Shown here in pieces: positions 10,990 through 21,410 of a stretch of DNA of 64,000 nucleotides (position 1 is the first letter of the stretch; every line of letters begins with the position of its first letter). The translations under genes and the position numbers were made by a program. Below the pieces are notes generated by a model that was not told the origin of the DNA, did not search any database, and saw nothing but the letters and a program-made list of their open reading frames with translations. Origin of the DNA: Anthoceros angustus (taxonomy: Eukaryota > Streptophyta > Anthocerotopsida > Anthocerotales > Anthocerotaceae); the NCBI GenBank assembly GCA_010909165.1, contig MU008158.1, positions 1,451,478 through 1,515,477 on the forward strand, written 5' to 3'.

Positions 10990-12116
10990 AACGTCTCTGA
11001 TCTGAGCATCTTCCTAGCTGCCACGCTTGGCATCACAAATTCACTGCTCAAATTGAGCTTCCAGCGCTTTTCCTCCCTGAAGGCTGGCAGTCTTTGCATT
11101 AATTACTTTGTCATCTGCGATGTACAATTACAATGCTCACCGCCAGAAGCAACTTCGCAAAACTGATTTTCAGAAATTCCTTCAGCGCTTCAGCACTTCA
11201 GCACTTCCAGTGCTGTGCATCCAGGTGCGAGATGTGGAGTGCGGTCAAACTGCGTTGTCAAATTATCTGCCCGGGAGGCCTGGACTCCCGCCTCGTCTCA
11301 CACAGACAGTACCGTTACTGTAACTGCCAGGAGCGGGAACAGGTTTTTGGTTTGCTTCCCGCCAAGGCCAGGGAGTTGATTAGGGCGGCAACGCAAAACT
11401 GCGCCGCGGCCGCGGCTTCTTGATCAAACCGCTCGCTCCCTCCCTCCATCCTGGTTTTCTTGATTCGGTTTCAGGCATTCCATGTCCCACGTGGTGGCCT
11501 CTCCTGTCAGGTCGTGACGACACACCCGACTGGCAGTGGTGTCCCGTGTTGTGACGCGCCTGGGCCCTGGCCCCCGACCACCCTGATGACAAGCAATCGC
11601 GACAGGGCTGCGCGCAGGATGGGAACCGTCTCCACAACGTGCACCCCTGGGCCAGCCTAGCCAAATGTTGCTTCCCTTCAACTTCCCGCACGCTCTTGTC
11701 CCAGGAAGAGCCTGCATCTAGTAGGTAGTCGTCTTTCGTCTTTGTGCGTGCGCGCACTTCATAGCTGACTGCTTTTGTATGATATTGGATGTGATTATGC
11801 CGCACAATTTTGGGAGTCCTGATTTGGCTACACTTCAAATGTTCGTCTCCAGGTCTGCGGACTCTGTCTCAATTTACTCTGCTGCTTTAGTTGTTTACAA
11901 GTACTTCAGAGGAGCTTGTGGAGCGTTGCTGTAGTCTTGTCTGTGCTCTTGAAGGATCCGTATCTTGTAGTGTGCTTCTCAAGGACCCGCGTTGCCCTGG
12001 AAAGTGTTTGTAAAGGAACCTATGGTGGTCTTGAGAGTTGTTGGATTCAAAAGCTTGTTGTGTCTGGCTGGAGAGTTATTTGTGCTTTCAAGGAGCTTGT
12101 GTGCTTGAGGGCCGTC
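10990..12116. other. Intergenic DNA upstream of the Root cap gene
   Basis: No coding domain was recognised. The frame that continues upstream of the Root cap start (11916-12116) reads a cysteine-containing, non-secretory stretch that does not resemble the family, so it is treated as 5' leader. A long minus-strand frame at 11380-11838 is Arg/Gly/His-rich and is probably chance. Confidence 0.45.
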
Positions 12117-13019
12117 ATGGCCACCACGGCTTCTGCGCCGGTTATGGTACTCATTGTCATCTTCTCTTTACTGTTTTCACCCAAAGCTATCGAGGCGGGA
12201 ACTGCCCGTGTCTTCGGAGATCCTCATTTTGTAGGTTGGGATGGTGTGAATTTCGACTTCACTGGCAAGCCGGGCTCCACTTACTGCATGATCTCTGACC
12301 CTAAAATTCAAATCAACATGCATTTGGAAGGCCGCGTCGATTTTGATGTGCCTCCGGGCCACAATGTCACCAGGACGTGGATCACATCAATTGGCCTTCT
12401 CTTCGGATATCACAGGATTGCCTTGTTTGCACGTCGGGGAGCAGACTTGAGTCACTCCACCAGTTTTCTTGAAAGGATTGATGCGGACGGGGAGACGATC
12501 CATGTGCCACTGGGGTCCACCTACATAGCCCCGAATGGAGAGTATGTCATCAGTTATGACAGCAGCGGTGAAGATGGCCTCTCACCTTACGACACTTACA
12601 CAGTAACTAGTAGGAGTCTGGCCAAGATGCGCCTGACTATCAGGCCTGAGATTCCTGATTTACGTCTCGCCTCCGATGCATTTGTCCACTTTGCTGTAGA
12701 GATGATCCAAGCTGGACTCTCGCCCTCCGTGCACGGGGTGTTGGGACAAACTCACATGAATGCCCGCGGCCGTAGCAACGACGGATCCTACAAGACAAAG
12801 TGGAATAACTTGCTGCTGGTGCAACAAGTGGATTCTCCTAACGGCGAGGGATATTTGGATGGAACTGCAAAGGATTATGAGGTTTCGGACCTGCTTCACT
12901 CTGACTGCCGCTTCTCCAGATTTGACGTGAATGCCGACTCTGAGCACGGCCAGCCAAGGGTCGAAGTGTCCTCCGGCTACGTCCGTAAGTATTTTAGGGG
13001 CCACGGGGAGTTTTCATGA
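12117..13019 (+). CDS. Root cap family protein (vWD-like N-terminal region), secreted
   Basis: I start at the ATG at 12117 because it gives MATTASAPVMVLIVIFSLLF, a good signal peptide. The in-frame upstream ATG at 11916 would bury that segment. Right after it comes RVFGDPHFVGWDGVNFDFTG, the opening of the vWD-like region of plant Root cap/LEA-related proteins. HGVLGQTH and KDYEVSDLLHSDCRFSRF follow; the latter is the Root cap (PF06830-type) core. Length is about 300 aa, normal for the family. Members are extracellular and root-cap or LEA-related, with unknown chemistry. A GTAAGT donor at 12985 and a TTGTAG acceptor ending at 13094 would splice out 110 bp and give a different short C-terminus ending at 13150. 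The unspliced frame ends at 13019. Confidence 0.88.
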   Translation: MATTASAPVMVLIVIFSLLFSPKAIEAGTARVFGDPHFVGWDGVNFDFTGKPGSTYCMISDPKIQINMHLEGRVDFDVPPGHNVTRTWITSIGLLFGYHRIALFARRGADLSHSTSFLERIDADGETIHVPLGSTYIAPNGEYVISYDSSGEDGLSPYDTYTVTSRSLAKMRLTIRPEIPDLRLASDAFVHFAVEMIQAGLSPSVHGVLGQTHMNARGRSNDGSYKTKWNNLLLVQQVDSPNGEGYLDGTAKDYEVSDLLHSDCRFSRFDVNADSEHGQPRVEVSSGYVRKYFRGHGEFS

Positions 13020-13094
13020 TGGAGGAAAGCCAGCTGCTGCGCAGCCAAGGATTGGAGAAGATAGAAGTTTTGCTGTTTGTGTTGTACATTGTAG
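12985..13094 (+). other. Candidate 110-bp terminal intron of the Root cap gene
   Basis: The donor is cc/GTAAGTATTTTAGG and the acceptor is gtacattGTAG/gtcagg. Splicing keeps the frame (phase 1) and gives a new C-terminus of about 18 residues that stops with TGA at 13148-13150. The same donor and acceptor words are retained in the two copied 3' ends at about 21400-21290 and 25030-24920 (minus strand), which supports a real intron. Confidence 0.55.
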
Positions 13095-13154
13095 GTCAGG
13101 TGACAAGTTTTCCTTTGGCTAAGAGTTCAGACTTCAAGCAGTTTTGCTGAGCCA

Positions 13155-15245
13155 GTCCTGGGGCTTTGATTCATTCAGCTGTAGCATAATCTGCGACACA
13201 GTGTCATGAGGTAATAGGGGGGGGAAACAAGTAGCTGTTGTGATCCTGCCTTTCGGATTGTACAGTAGAAGTACTAAGCCAACAAATTTATTTATTAGGT
13301 CCTCCCTTGTGAACGTTTCCATCAGCGACATTCTCAATGAGCACAACCGATGCACCCGATGTAAACTTGTAACACTGGTAATCAGTCGCTGTTCGGAAGT
13401 ATTGTGTCAATGATTGCACAGGAGGAGGTTGTTGTGACCACCAAAGGTGCGCCGTCCGGAGGATCCAGGCAGCTGCACACTTCCTCCGTGGCTCCATAAT
13501 TTCTTTATCGCGTTTCTCCATCGTCCAAGCCTAGGGTAGGCGGCTTGATTGCCGTGGCGGCTGTCGCGGTGAGGCTCGCTCGCCACCCCGCTGTGCGGCT
13601 GATGAGGTTCTATCGCCGATGAGACCCCCCCCTCCGGTTCCGGTGTCGATGCTCATCATCCAGCCCAAGCCATAGCTCCCCGGCAATGCCCAAATCAGCC
13701 CCATACTCCCGTACCCTAAGCCACGATGCCCTCATGGTCCTCGGCTGGAACCCTTTTTGTTATTTTACATTCTTGCAACCCTGAAATGCTGGCGGGCTTT
13801 CTTGAGCCCTCGCCAGCTTACCAGCCTACCAGCCTTCGCTTTATCGTTGCCCGCTGCCGGTGACGCGTGGCCAATGGATGCATTGGTAGTAAGAAAGTGA
13901 AGTGAATGGCTGGCTTATCCCATACACATGACATGGGTTAAGGTGGGGCCCACCAACCTCGCCCAGTCTACTCTGGTGAGCACTGATGCCGAGCTCGCAG
14001 GCTATCAAACGAATGCAGACGCACACTCCATGACTCTGATGACTCTATGCGGATTTTGTTCCGACACAACATACTGTATGTAGCTATGTACGTGGTTGTC
14101 GCGGATGCGTACCTGTTTGCTTATTGCGGGCACGAGAGGGGCTGTGTGGAGGTCATGGGCATGACATGCCACGCGGTCGCCTGAAGCGGTTATCGCTTCC
14201 AGGATTGAGACACAGGAGGCTCCTGGTGCTGGTGCAGCAAAGCGCACGTCAGTCATATCGCAGGATATGGTGCGCGGCCTTACCTGATGATACCAAGTTG
14301 GGAAGTGGGGCGGCTCGACTCGGACTCGGAGCTCGGGCGGCTCAAGCAAATTCGTGCATGGAATGGAATGTGCTCTGATTGCATGGCTATTCCCATAGCC
14401 AGCAGGGTATGGAGGAGCTGGGTCCAGGCATGGGCATGTGTGGGCACTCGGGTGCGCGCTGGAGAAGGGCATGTGAAGCGTTCTCACGTGTTGTCATGAT
14501 TTTCGTCCCCCTTCAAGCGTACGTTGAGTGAATCCTGGCTGTGCAATTACTTGCCAAAGAACCTTCTTGGATGCTTTAAGAAACTGGGAGAAGCTTCTTC
14601 CAAACATGTCACAAGTGTTTCGGTTGGTGGCTCCATCACCATCAGCGCCGCTCTTCAGATTCACCGGGGCATGCCTGGTGCTGGTTTTGATTGTGCTACA
14701 TTATTGTGGCTATGGAGTTGAGGTTTTTTGACCCCGTGGTGCTGTAATTATATTCCAGTCCAAAGAACCTCGTAACTCAGGGTGGCAGTTATTCTGGAAC
14801 AATGCCGATTGGTGCCCAGTTCGAAGAACTCCAGCTCTCTGGAGTCCGGTGGGGGATAAGGAATTCTCCATTTCCCTCAGCTTCCAGCTCTCTGCTCCGG
14901 TGCAAAGAGGAAAGTGGGGACAACCGATTAGGTGAACTGTGTTAATTGCGTGAGCTACGAGTACCATGGCCGTCCTTTCTCCGAACAAGGAAGGACGAAA
15001 GCAGACTACGGCCCCTTGGCAATAGTCTCGATCAGCAATCCTGTCCATTCAGAATCCGGTGTGATCAACTAGGTTTGCGTATCCCTCACTTCAATTTCAA
15101 CGAGCTAATGAGGTCCTCTTTGAAGAAATTGTTGAGGTCGGTCACAATCAGGTACAACCTGTGTGCATGATTAGGAGGCTGCATCACTGAGTCATAGACG
15201 GAAGTAGTTTTCTCAACAATACCTTCATTCCATGTTGCACATCCG
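13155..15245. other. Intergenic DNA, no recognised gene
   Basis: The first 350 bases are the 3' flank of the Root cap gene, and related sequence recurs in the duplicated units downstream. From 13500 on I see no known domain. A 160-aa minus-strand frame at 14005-14487 is Pro/His/Cys-rich, lacks a recognisable motif and is probably chance. Confidence 0.45.
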
Positions 15246-15248
15246 GCT

Positions 15249-15321
15249 GGCCGCATGGTCCTATGGATGAAGTGCTGGTCTGCGAAACCAGAGATTCTGG
15301 GTCCGATACCCAGTCTAGTCG
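15249..15321 (+). pseudogene. tRNA-Arg-like pseudogene (anticodon GCG)
   Basis: These 73 bases have the spacing of a plant tRNA-Arg of the ACG type. The anticodon arm is intact (CTGGT / loop CTGCGAA / ACCAG) and the T arm pairs (CTGGG / TCCGATA / CCCAG). The D-arm region CATGGTCCTATGGAT resembles the canonical one. The acceptor stem is badly mispaired (GGCCGCA against TCTAGTC), the T-loop reads TCCGATA in place of TTCGAAT-like, the anticodon would be GCG, and no T-run follows. This looks like a dead tRNA gene or the head of a tRNA-derived SINE. Confidence 0.65.
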
Positions 15322-15557
15322 GAGGAATAGAAAGTAGAGTTGAAACACAACTTTGCTTCCTTCCTTGTTCTCGGACTGCCAACGACTCAGGTTCACTGGA
15401 GTTGCGAGAGGGTGTCACACTCTTAGCGTGACACTCGAGTGTAATACCAATGGCTAAAGAGTTTGGGGCAGACGTACATGGGCAACGATGTTGGTACTCG
15501 TCCTGTCAATTTGAATAGGAACAAGTCCGCTTAGATCACGGCAAGTCCAAGGGAGGT

Positions 15558-15564
15558 TATATAA
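15558..15564 (+). promoter_or_regulatory. TATA box of the Gnk2-like gene
   Basis: TATATAA at 15558-15564 lies about 190 bp before the ATG at 15755. It is the only clear TATA match between the tRNA-like relic and the gene. Confidence 0.55.
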
Positions 15565-15754
15565 GCCCTTGTCCTTCTTTGGTCTCTTACCTGAATCTGC
15601 CTCCGATCACAAGCCAGCGTACGTGATTTCTACTAGTAATGCCTTCTTTGAATGTGTCTTCGGAGCGCATGTTACCAGTTGTATCACTGACTATCCTGGA
15701 TTGAGAACTGCAGATCCTACTGGAGCATAAACGTACCTCGTCTCGTCATCAAGA

Positions 15755-16177
15755 ATGGCATCTGCAAAACTCGCCATGAGCGGCATGAACATCCTGCTTT
15801 TCGTTGCGGCTATACTAGTACTGCTCAGTCCCAACCTCCTTTCCGCAGCCAATGCGCAGAACACCCAACTGGTGTCCGTGGGATGCAATACCGAGAAAAT
15901 TCCTGCCGAAAGTTCTCTGTGGAGCAACGTGGGAAGCGTGCTGGCAGACCTGGAGAAGAACACTGCCAACAACGGCTACTCCTACAAAGCACAAAAGTCT
16001 GGAGGAGACTCCACCGCCTACGGCGAGGCCACATGCAATCAAAAGCTCTCCAAGGATAAGTGCACTGCCTGCCTCACTGACATTGGTGACAAAATCTGGG
16101 GCATTTGCGGCAGCACCATCGGAGCCAGAGTGTACTATGTCGACTGCTACTTGCGCTACGAAGAATACCGGTTCTAG
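15755..16177 (+). CDS. Gnk2-domain (DUF26, ginkbilobin-2-like) secreted protein
   Basis: The 140-aa product starts with a signal peptide, NILLFVAAILVLLS, probably cleaved near NAQN (residue 33-35). The mature part has exactly six cysteines (44, 94, 103, 106, 118, 131), including the diagnostic C-x8-C-x2-C at 94-106. This is a single Gnk2/stress-antifungal domain, and no transmembrane or kinase part follows, so it is a small apoplastic protein and not a cysteine-rich receptor kinase. Ginkgo ginkbilobin-2 binds mannose and inhibits fungi. That activity is known for the family and only inferred here. Two further in-frame ATGs (residues 8 and 11) would also leave a working signal. A TATA box lies upstream at 15558. 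Confidence 0.93.
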   Translation: MASAKLAMSGMNILLFVAAILVLLSPNLLSAANAQNTQLVSVGCNTEKIPAESSLWSNVGSVLADLEKNTANNGYSYKAQKSGGDSTAYGEATCNQKLSKDKCTACLTDIGDKIWGICGSTIGARVYYVDCYLRYEEYRF

Positions 16178-16242
16178 AAAGAGAATGACATGATGCCTAT
16201 CACGTACACACATCATAATACCCTATTCTGGAATGGATTATC

Positions 16243-16266
16243 ATTTGTTGTTGTTGTTGTTGTTGT
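16243..16266. repeat. (TTG)n microsatellite
   Basis: Eight TTG units in a row, shortly after the Gnk2-like stop codon, probably in or near its 3' UTR. Confidence 0.95.
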
Positions 16267-16269
16267 AGC

Positions 16270-17400
16270 TAGGAACTTCATGTCTAAGCAACCCCCGGAC
16301 GAATCACTATTAGGATGGGGTATCTTCCACCCCCATTATCCTAGTCCTTGCTGGCCTCCCTTTAAACTTCACTACTGGCAGGAGGTTTCTTTCATCCCAT
16401 TACCCTGTGATCTTTGGTACCGTACCCCGAGGAGTGCTTCAACAGGATAATGCCGAAATAATTATTTTTTTGAAAAAATAAGGTTCAATATATATATTTA
16501 TATTTATATTTTTCAAATTTTCAACATTTACTAAAACTAAATTTATTAAATTTCAAAATTTATTCAAATACTTAGGTATATATATATAACTAATGAATAC
16601 GTATAGACCTCCCCTAAACAGGTCCTAATTTTCCATATAAACCCTAGTTTCTTTGTTTTCGGCATCTTAAACTCATAAATTTTTATATATTCAATATTTT
16701 AAGCATAATAATTTCCAGATTTTCAACTTTTACTAATTTTAATTAATTAATTCCGAATCACCCCTCAGGGTACGGTAGTCAGATTCTATTGATCAGCTTC
16801 TATTCCAAAGCCTGGGGCCGCTTGATATATGTTCTACTTAATTGTTATGTATTTACTTAATCATAACAACAATAATTTTAGTTACGTTCACCCTTCGGGG
16901 CCATCTGATATATGATCTAAGAGTGAAAAAAAATTACTATAAATAAAAATAATATATAAAATAGATTAAATTTTGAGAAAGAAAGCATCATCTCAATCTT
17001 ACATAGAAGCTTTGTGATGTGCGTGGCCAAAATGGCACTCGATTCCCCTAGTATATTTGGCGACCCAAAATTGTACAATTAGATCAACAAAAAAATTATT
17101 ATAATGTACAGGAAAATTTATTATAATTCACAGGAATGGAGTTTTTATGGGACTTGATACTTAACAACTTGCACAATCATGTGCCTAAGCCCCTAGCATC
17201 AAGGGCATCCACTCCCTCTAAGCCCCATCTGAGTAGATACCCCGTCTAAGTACCGATCCAAACGCAGGGTGCTTAACAGCCAAGTTCTTATAAATGTGTC
17301 CCATTTGGCGTAAGTATAGATACGTGATACATGAGAGGGTGGTGGTGCTTGATGCTCTAGTGAAGTGTGCCAGCTGATGTGACCCTCGCAGGCCTCCAGG
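16270..17400. other. AT-rich non-coding stretch
   Basis: From about 16450 to 17150 the sequence is strongly AT-rich (runs such as tatatatttatatttatatt) and has no open frame of note. It contrasts with the more balanced composition around it and may be an old transposon or a scaffold-attachment-like stretch. No function can be assigned. Confidence 0.5.
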
Positions 17401-17404
17401 ATAT

Positions 17405-17595
17405 CTTATCAGTAGTCTTTGTATGGAAACCGTTTTGGTCACGCGGCTTCGTGTGTGTGACTTTGTTTTTTTGGGTGTACTCTACGGAAATATGCCAGCA
17501 TGTTTAAGATTCATACGTATAATATGTGCTATGGCAGCTTCGTAGTTTCCAGGGCAAAAACTTTGTATGACACACTTTTCGCCTGGTGTTTATCG
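17405..17595 (+). repeat. Left terminal inverted repeat of the foldback element
   Basis: Matches the reverse complement of the right end over about 190 bases with scattered substitutions and small gaps. Confidence 0.85.
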
Positions 17596-17608
17596 AATAC
17601 CGTTCTGG

Positions 17609-17866
17609 TCATCGTTTTTTCCTCTGCATCAGACCAGATGGGTTGGCACTCTGACGGACTATGTATTCCTGCTCATATCTCCCTTCATACGCATCTGTGT
17701 GCTCGGTCCGATACCAATGGATAAGAAAGTGAGGTCGTGGTGCATCTAGCCTTGCGTCAATGACCTCCCCAATCCAGAATGGGCTGTTATGCGTGTCTGT
17801 AGTGCACGGCACTGCCATAAACATCCCCTTCTGGATTTCCATTATGTCCGCATTCACCCGCGCCAT
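17609..17866 (-). CDS. Small protein in the left arm of the foldback element
   Basis: An 85-aa frame with a compact middle (FMAVPCTTDTH, PFWIGEVIDARLD, PHFLIHWYRTEHT) and a basic end. The WIGEV...F.IHWYR pattern recalls small Tudor/chromo-like beta-barrel domains found at the ends of plant transposon proteins. That is a resemblance only, and I cannot name the family. The right arm encodes the same peptide in the opposite direction. It may be a remnant of a longer transposon protein captured twice by inverted duplication. Confidence 0.4.
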   Translation of the reverse strand: MARVNADIMEIQKGMFMAVPCTTDTHNSPFWIGEVIDARLDAPRPHFLIHWYRTEHTDAYEGRYEQEYIVRQSANPSGLMQRKKR

Positions 17867-18147
17867 TCCCGCTGTTGCCTTCCGGCATTTTGATATGCCC
17901 CCAAGTACACATCACGTTGTGGGAGGTCCCTTAATAATGCCTCATCCAATAAAGCTTCATCCGGCACTTGAAGTGGTCAGGTTGTATGATCCACTTCTGC
18001 ACGTGAAAACCACTTCCAATGACGCTCTAGCACTAGCCCGATGTTATTCTCCACAATGACAGCAATCTCCTTCTGGTCCACCCAAAAGGCTTCCGACCAC
18101 TTGTACTCTTTAGCAGCATATCAAAATGCCGGAAGGCAACAGCGGGA

Positions 18148-18405
18148 ATGGTGCAGATGAATGGGGACATAACGGAAATCCGGAAGGGGATGTTTATGGC
18201 AGTGCCGTGCACTACGGACACACACAACAGGCCATTCTGGATTGGGGAGGTCATTGACGCGAAGCTAGATGCACCACGACCTCACTTTCTTATCCATTGG
18301 TATCGGACTGAGCACACATGCGTACGAAGGGAGATATATGCAGGAATACATAGTCCGTCAGAGTGCCAACCCATCTGGTTTGATGCTGAGGAAAAAAGGG
18401 AATAA
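18148..18405 (+). CDS. Small protein in the right arm of the foldback element (frameshifted)
   Basis: The first 57 residues are nearly the same as the left-arm protein (FMAVPCTTDTH, PFWIGEVIDAKLD, PHFLIHWYRTEHT). The frame then slips by one base near 18320. The homologous ending continues in the overlapping frame (YEGRYMQEYIVRQSANPSG) up to about 18511 with a longer tail than the left arm has. The right arm therefore preserves more of the ancestral protein but in broken form. Confidence 0.4.
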   Translation: MVQMNGDITEIRKGMFMAVPCTTDTHNRPFWIGEVIDAKLDAPRPHFLIHWYRTEHTCVRREIYAGIHSPSECQPIWFDAEEKRE

Positions 18406-19394
18406 GGTCCATCACCCAAAAAACATACAGGAGGTGTTTGTGAATGAAACAATCATCCTGTATTATGGGTTTGTGTTGAATGCACGGAAACATTTGTATG
18501 ATGGGCCCTAAAACAGCATTTAGTAGTCATTCCAGAAAACATCTTCGAAAAAAAGGGTGTCATCCAGTAAATTTACTACTTTCCAACCAGCAATGTTTCT
18601 GTTGAATAGTGGTCGCAAACTTGAACCTATGGGATTAATGCAAAGTGGGACCTGTAAGGAAGGCCGTTTCTGCCAGGAAGGGACGACCGTAAATTTAGTT
18701 TTGGAAGGAAAATATAGTTTACTAAGGACACAACAAAAGCCACGGACAGGCTATTTCCAAGACACGGTAACATCTGGAACCGGACGTACAACATTCACTC
18801 TGGGACCCCGGAACAAACCGTGATTTGAGTTTCACTCATCCCCAGAGTTCAATCCTTCGTCATCATTTGATCCAGCTTCTCCAGCATTGTCATCACTATC
18901 TTCAACAACAATTTAACTCACAGGCTGTATGAAGCCATGCAACTCGCAGAGCTTATCCCTTATCGCTTTTTTGTCCAAACCCCCTTCAGAGGTTATTTAC
19001 GGAAAACCCCCATCGAGATTATTCACCCCCTTCAAAAATTATGGTATTCTTCAGGAGGCACATACACATACTTTGATAGCATCACAATCACTCTGGGACA
19101 AACATTTCACAGTCACAGTCCAGCAGTGCACAATTTTTTCATACAAAGTTCTAAAACTACGTCATACAAAGTTTTTGCCCCAGCAGTGCACAATTTTTTC
19201 ATGCAGCATCGTGTGTTTGACTTTGTATATAATACATGTATAATATGTGCCATCAATACCAAGCGAAATGTGTGTCATACAAAGTTTTTGCCCTTTGTAA
19301 GAAACTACAAAGCTCACATGGCACATATTATATGTATATTATATGCATGAATCTTAAATATGTATGACGTTGTATATAATACATGTATAATATG

Positions 19395-19604
19395 TGCCAT
19401 CAACACCAAGCGAAAAGTGTATCATACAAAATTTTTGCCCTTTGTAAGAAACTACAAAGCTGACATGGCACATATTATATGTATATTATATGCATGAATC
19501 TTAAACATGCTGGCATATTTCCGTAGAGTACACCCAAAAAAAACAAAGTCACACACACGAAGCCGCGTGACCAGAACGGTTTCCACACAAAGACTACTGA
19601 TAAG
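19395..19604 (-). repeat. Right terminal inverted repeat of the foldback element
   Basis: Read on the minus strand it begins CTTATCAGTAGTCTTTGTG and follows the left repeat through TTCGTGTGTGTGACTTTG and beyond. It is slightly longer because of small insertions near 19470. Confidence 0.85.
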
Positions 19605-19684
19605 GCGTTAAAATTTTGCAACACCTGACAACACCCACACCTATGTACATACATAAATGGCTTGCTAGAACAAGCAAGCTACGC

Positions 19685-20293
19685 CTAGGCAGCTGCAGCT
19701 GTAGCGGTGACGTCGTAGCCAGTGCCGAGATTCACAAAGGTCCAGTCTCCCGGGATGTAGCCGTCCGCCTGGAAATTCAGATAGTTGAGCTTGTACACGG
19801 GCTCGGAGAATAGGCTAACGGACTCGTACAAAAGCCAAGCGGCCAACGGGTATCCAGACACGTCCTGAGCAGCGAAGCCGTCGTCCTCGTAGACGAGCAC
19901 TACTCCCGTGGCAATGTTTCTGATCGCAAAGGCGTTCAGGTACTGGGGTAGAAGAGGAGCGAATCCTTCAACTGACTCCCATATGGTGCTTAGGATGCCC
20001 ACCAAGGTGGGGTTTGACGTCTTCTTCACTTCCAGCCCGACCGAGTACAGATAGAGTCCACCTGCGTTCAACTTGAGCTGGAACCTGGTTCCTATAGGCA
20101 CTTTGTAGGGGAGGTAAACAGCACCATTGAGCTGGGTGCTAGTTTCAGTCGCAAGATTGGCAGCAGCAACAGCAGCATGCTGGCCATGGCCGGTCACGGC
20201 ATCCATATCCAGGTGGCGTGCATCGACCTGGGTGAAGGCCACGCACAAGGCCACTGCCAACTGGAGCACAATGAATAACACGCGGCTGGCCAT
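19685..20293 (-). CDS. Small secreted protein, copy A (unknown family)
   Basis: I choose the ATG at 20293 because it opens directly into a signal peptide (MASRVLFIVLQLAVALCVAF). The in-frame ATG at 20320 adds nine residues. The mature part of about 170 aa has no cysteine and starts ARHLDMDAVTGHGQHAA. It continues with mixed beta-like segments such as VPIGTRFQLKLNAGGLYLYS and YIPGDWTFVNLG. I do not recognise the family. A close paralogue lies 3.5 kb away on the same strand (23337-23972), with conserved blocks NLATETSTQL.GAVYLP, NAGGLYLY, AAWLLY.SVSL and GYIPGDWTFV. Conservation of the protein with free variation elsewhere suggests a real gene. It probably acts outside the cell. Confidence 0.8.
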   Translation of the reverse strand: MASRVLFIVLQLAVALCVAFTQVDARHLDMDAVTGHGQHAAVAAANLATETSTQLNGAVYLPYKVPIGTRFQLKLNAGGLYLYSVGLEVKKTSNPTLVGILSTIWESVEGFAPLLPQYLNAFAIRNIATGVVLVYEDDGFAAQDVSGYPLAAWLLYESVSLFSEPVYKLNYLNFQADGYIPGDWTFVNLGTGYDVTATAAAA

Positions 20294-20392
20294 GGGGAAC
20301 ACTCGGCACTCGGTCTTCAAGGCTGGACAAATGCTATCGCCAGAAGGACTCCTGACTGGAAGCGGAGTGCCACACTGCTCGCTCTTCGTCGG

Positions 20393-20400
20393 CTTATATG
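20393..20400 (-). promoter_or_regulatory. TATA box of secreted protein copy A
   Basis: The minus strand reads CATATAAG about 100 bp upstream of the ATG. The same box in the same surroundings (gcttatatgcacca on the plus strand) precedes copy B, so the core promoter was duplicated with the gene. Confidence 0.65.
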
Positions 20401-20929
20401 CACCAAGACGCTTGCATGAACCTGTAAAACGCTACCAAGTCGATGACGTGGTCGCAATTCCAAGAGCAAATGTTTGTTGGGCACGTGGAAGTGGCCGTAG
20501 GATTTGTGCACCACCTTTTTGCAGGGTGTTTTGTCACTACGGCTGCATTATTTGAAGGCTGGTACGATCGATAGCTCAGTACAGCGGATGCAGGTACCCA
20601 CCTGGAAAGCAGGAGGGGACTGCAGACCAGCAGTAGTTTTCTTCTTTCCAGACTGTGAATTACCTGCTACTACATGGATGGAGTGTGTTCATCAGCGATG
20701 AGAGCAAGAGCTCCTTTCAGTACTCACTAGGATTGAGGGCTTGTGGAAAAGCACTGAATGCAGCATAAGCCTATGTAGGCACAGCCAAGTGTCATGGGGT
20801 GAAGAAAAACCCACATGAACATGAGGTGCCGGATGTGTAAACTCTGCGCGCTATACCCTGCTATGTTGTGAGGGACGGTGAACAGAAAGGTGCACTGCAT
20901 GTGGACACGCCGAGAAACTCGTGACATGT

Positions 20930-21410
20930 GGCGTATTACGTCTTTAGATTACATATTTACTCTGTATGGCTCACCTAGCCCCAAACAGCGAGAGACACCA
21001 GTCTTCGACATTTGCATCCAGTGCACCGCTGTGCTCATCTGGAAGGTCATTGATGCGCATATTCACAAGCGAGGATGTAATATACAGGAAAACATAGCTG
21101 ACACAGGAAGCCAGCCTGGCGTCTGGGATAAATGCGCGCCTTATCAGTGCCTCCACTGTACAATCCGAAAGGCACATTCACAACAGCTACTCGGTCGCAC
21201 TCCCTATTACCTCCACAAAGTTACTTGTTATGCTACAATTGAATAAATCAACGCCCCGCTGTGCAAAAATGTCACCTGACCTACAAAATGCAACACAAAC
21301 AGCAAACCTTGTATCTTTTCAAATCCCTGGCAGCACAGCAGCTGGCTTTCCTGCATCAAAAAACCTCCCAGTGGCCCCTAAATACTTACGGACGTAGCCG
21401 GAGGAGTTCT
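20930..21410 (-). pseudogene. Copied 3' end of a Root cap family gene, unit A
   Basis: Read on the minus strand, this stretch begins CTCCGGCTACGTCCGTAAGT and aligns with 12971-13420 of the Root cap gene: exon end, intron donor, TTGTAG acceptor, a TTCGGATTGTACAGT stretch and the following 3' region. The rest of the gene (signal peptide, vWD-like part) is absent. Directly upstream on the same strand lies a PPR fragment, so the junction is chimeric. Confidence 0.75.

Larger units (their letters stand above)
17405..19604. mobile_element. Foldback-type DNA element with long terminal inverted repeats
   Basis: The first roughly 190 bases (from CTTATCAGTAGTCTTTGT at 17405) return as the reverse complement at the right end, finishing at 19604. 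Inside, a second inverted pair (about 17625-17895 against 18120-18415) surrounds a 220-bp spacer. Each inner arm carries the same small open frame. The right half also holds extra direct repeats of the subterminal sequence (about 19225-19355 and 19370-19505). No transposase was recognised and no clear target-site duplication was found, so the superfamily (Mutator-like or another foldback) is open. Confidence 0.8.

Noticed and set aside
11380-11838. 152-aa minus-strand open frame upstream of the Root cap gene
   Set aside because: Arg/Gly/His-rich composition, no motif and no homologous copy in the window.
14005-14487. 160-aa minus-strand open frame
   Set aside because: Rich in Pro, His and Cys without a domain or signal peptide. 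Opposite-strand frames are also open, so it is probably chance.
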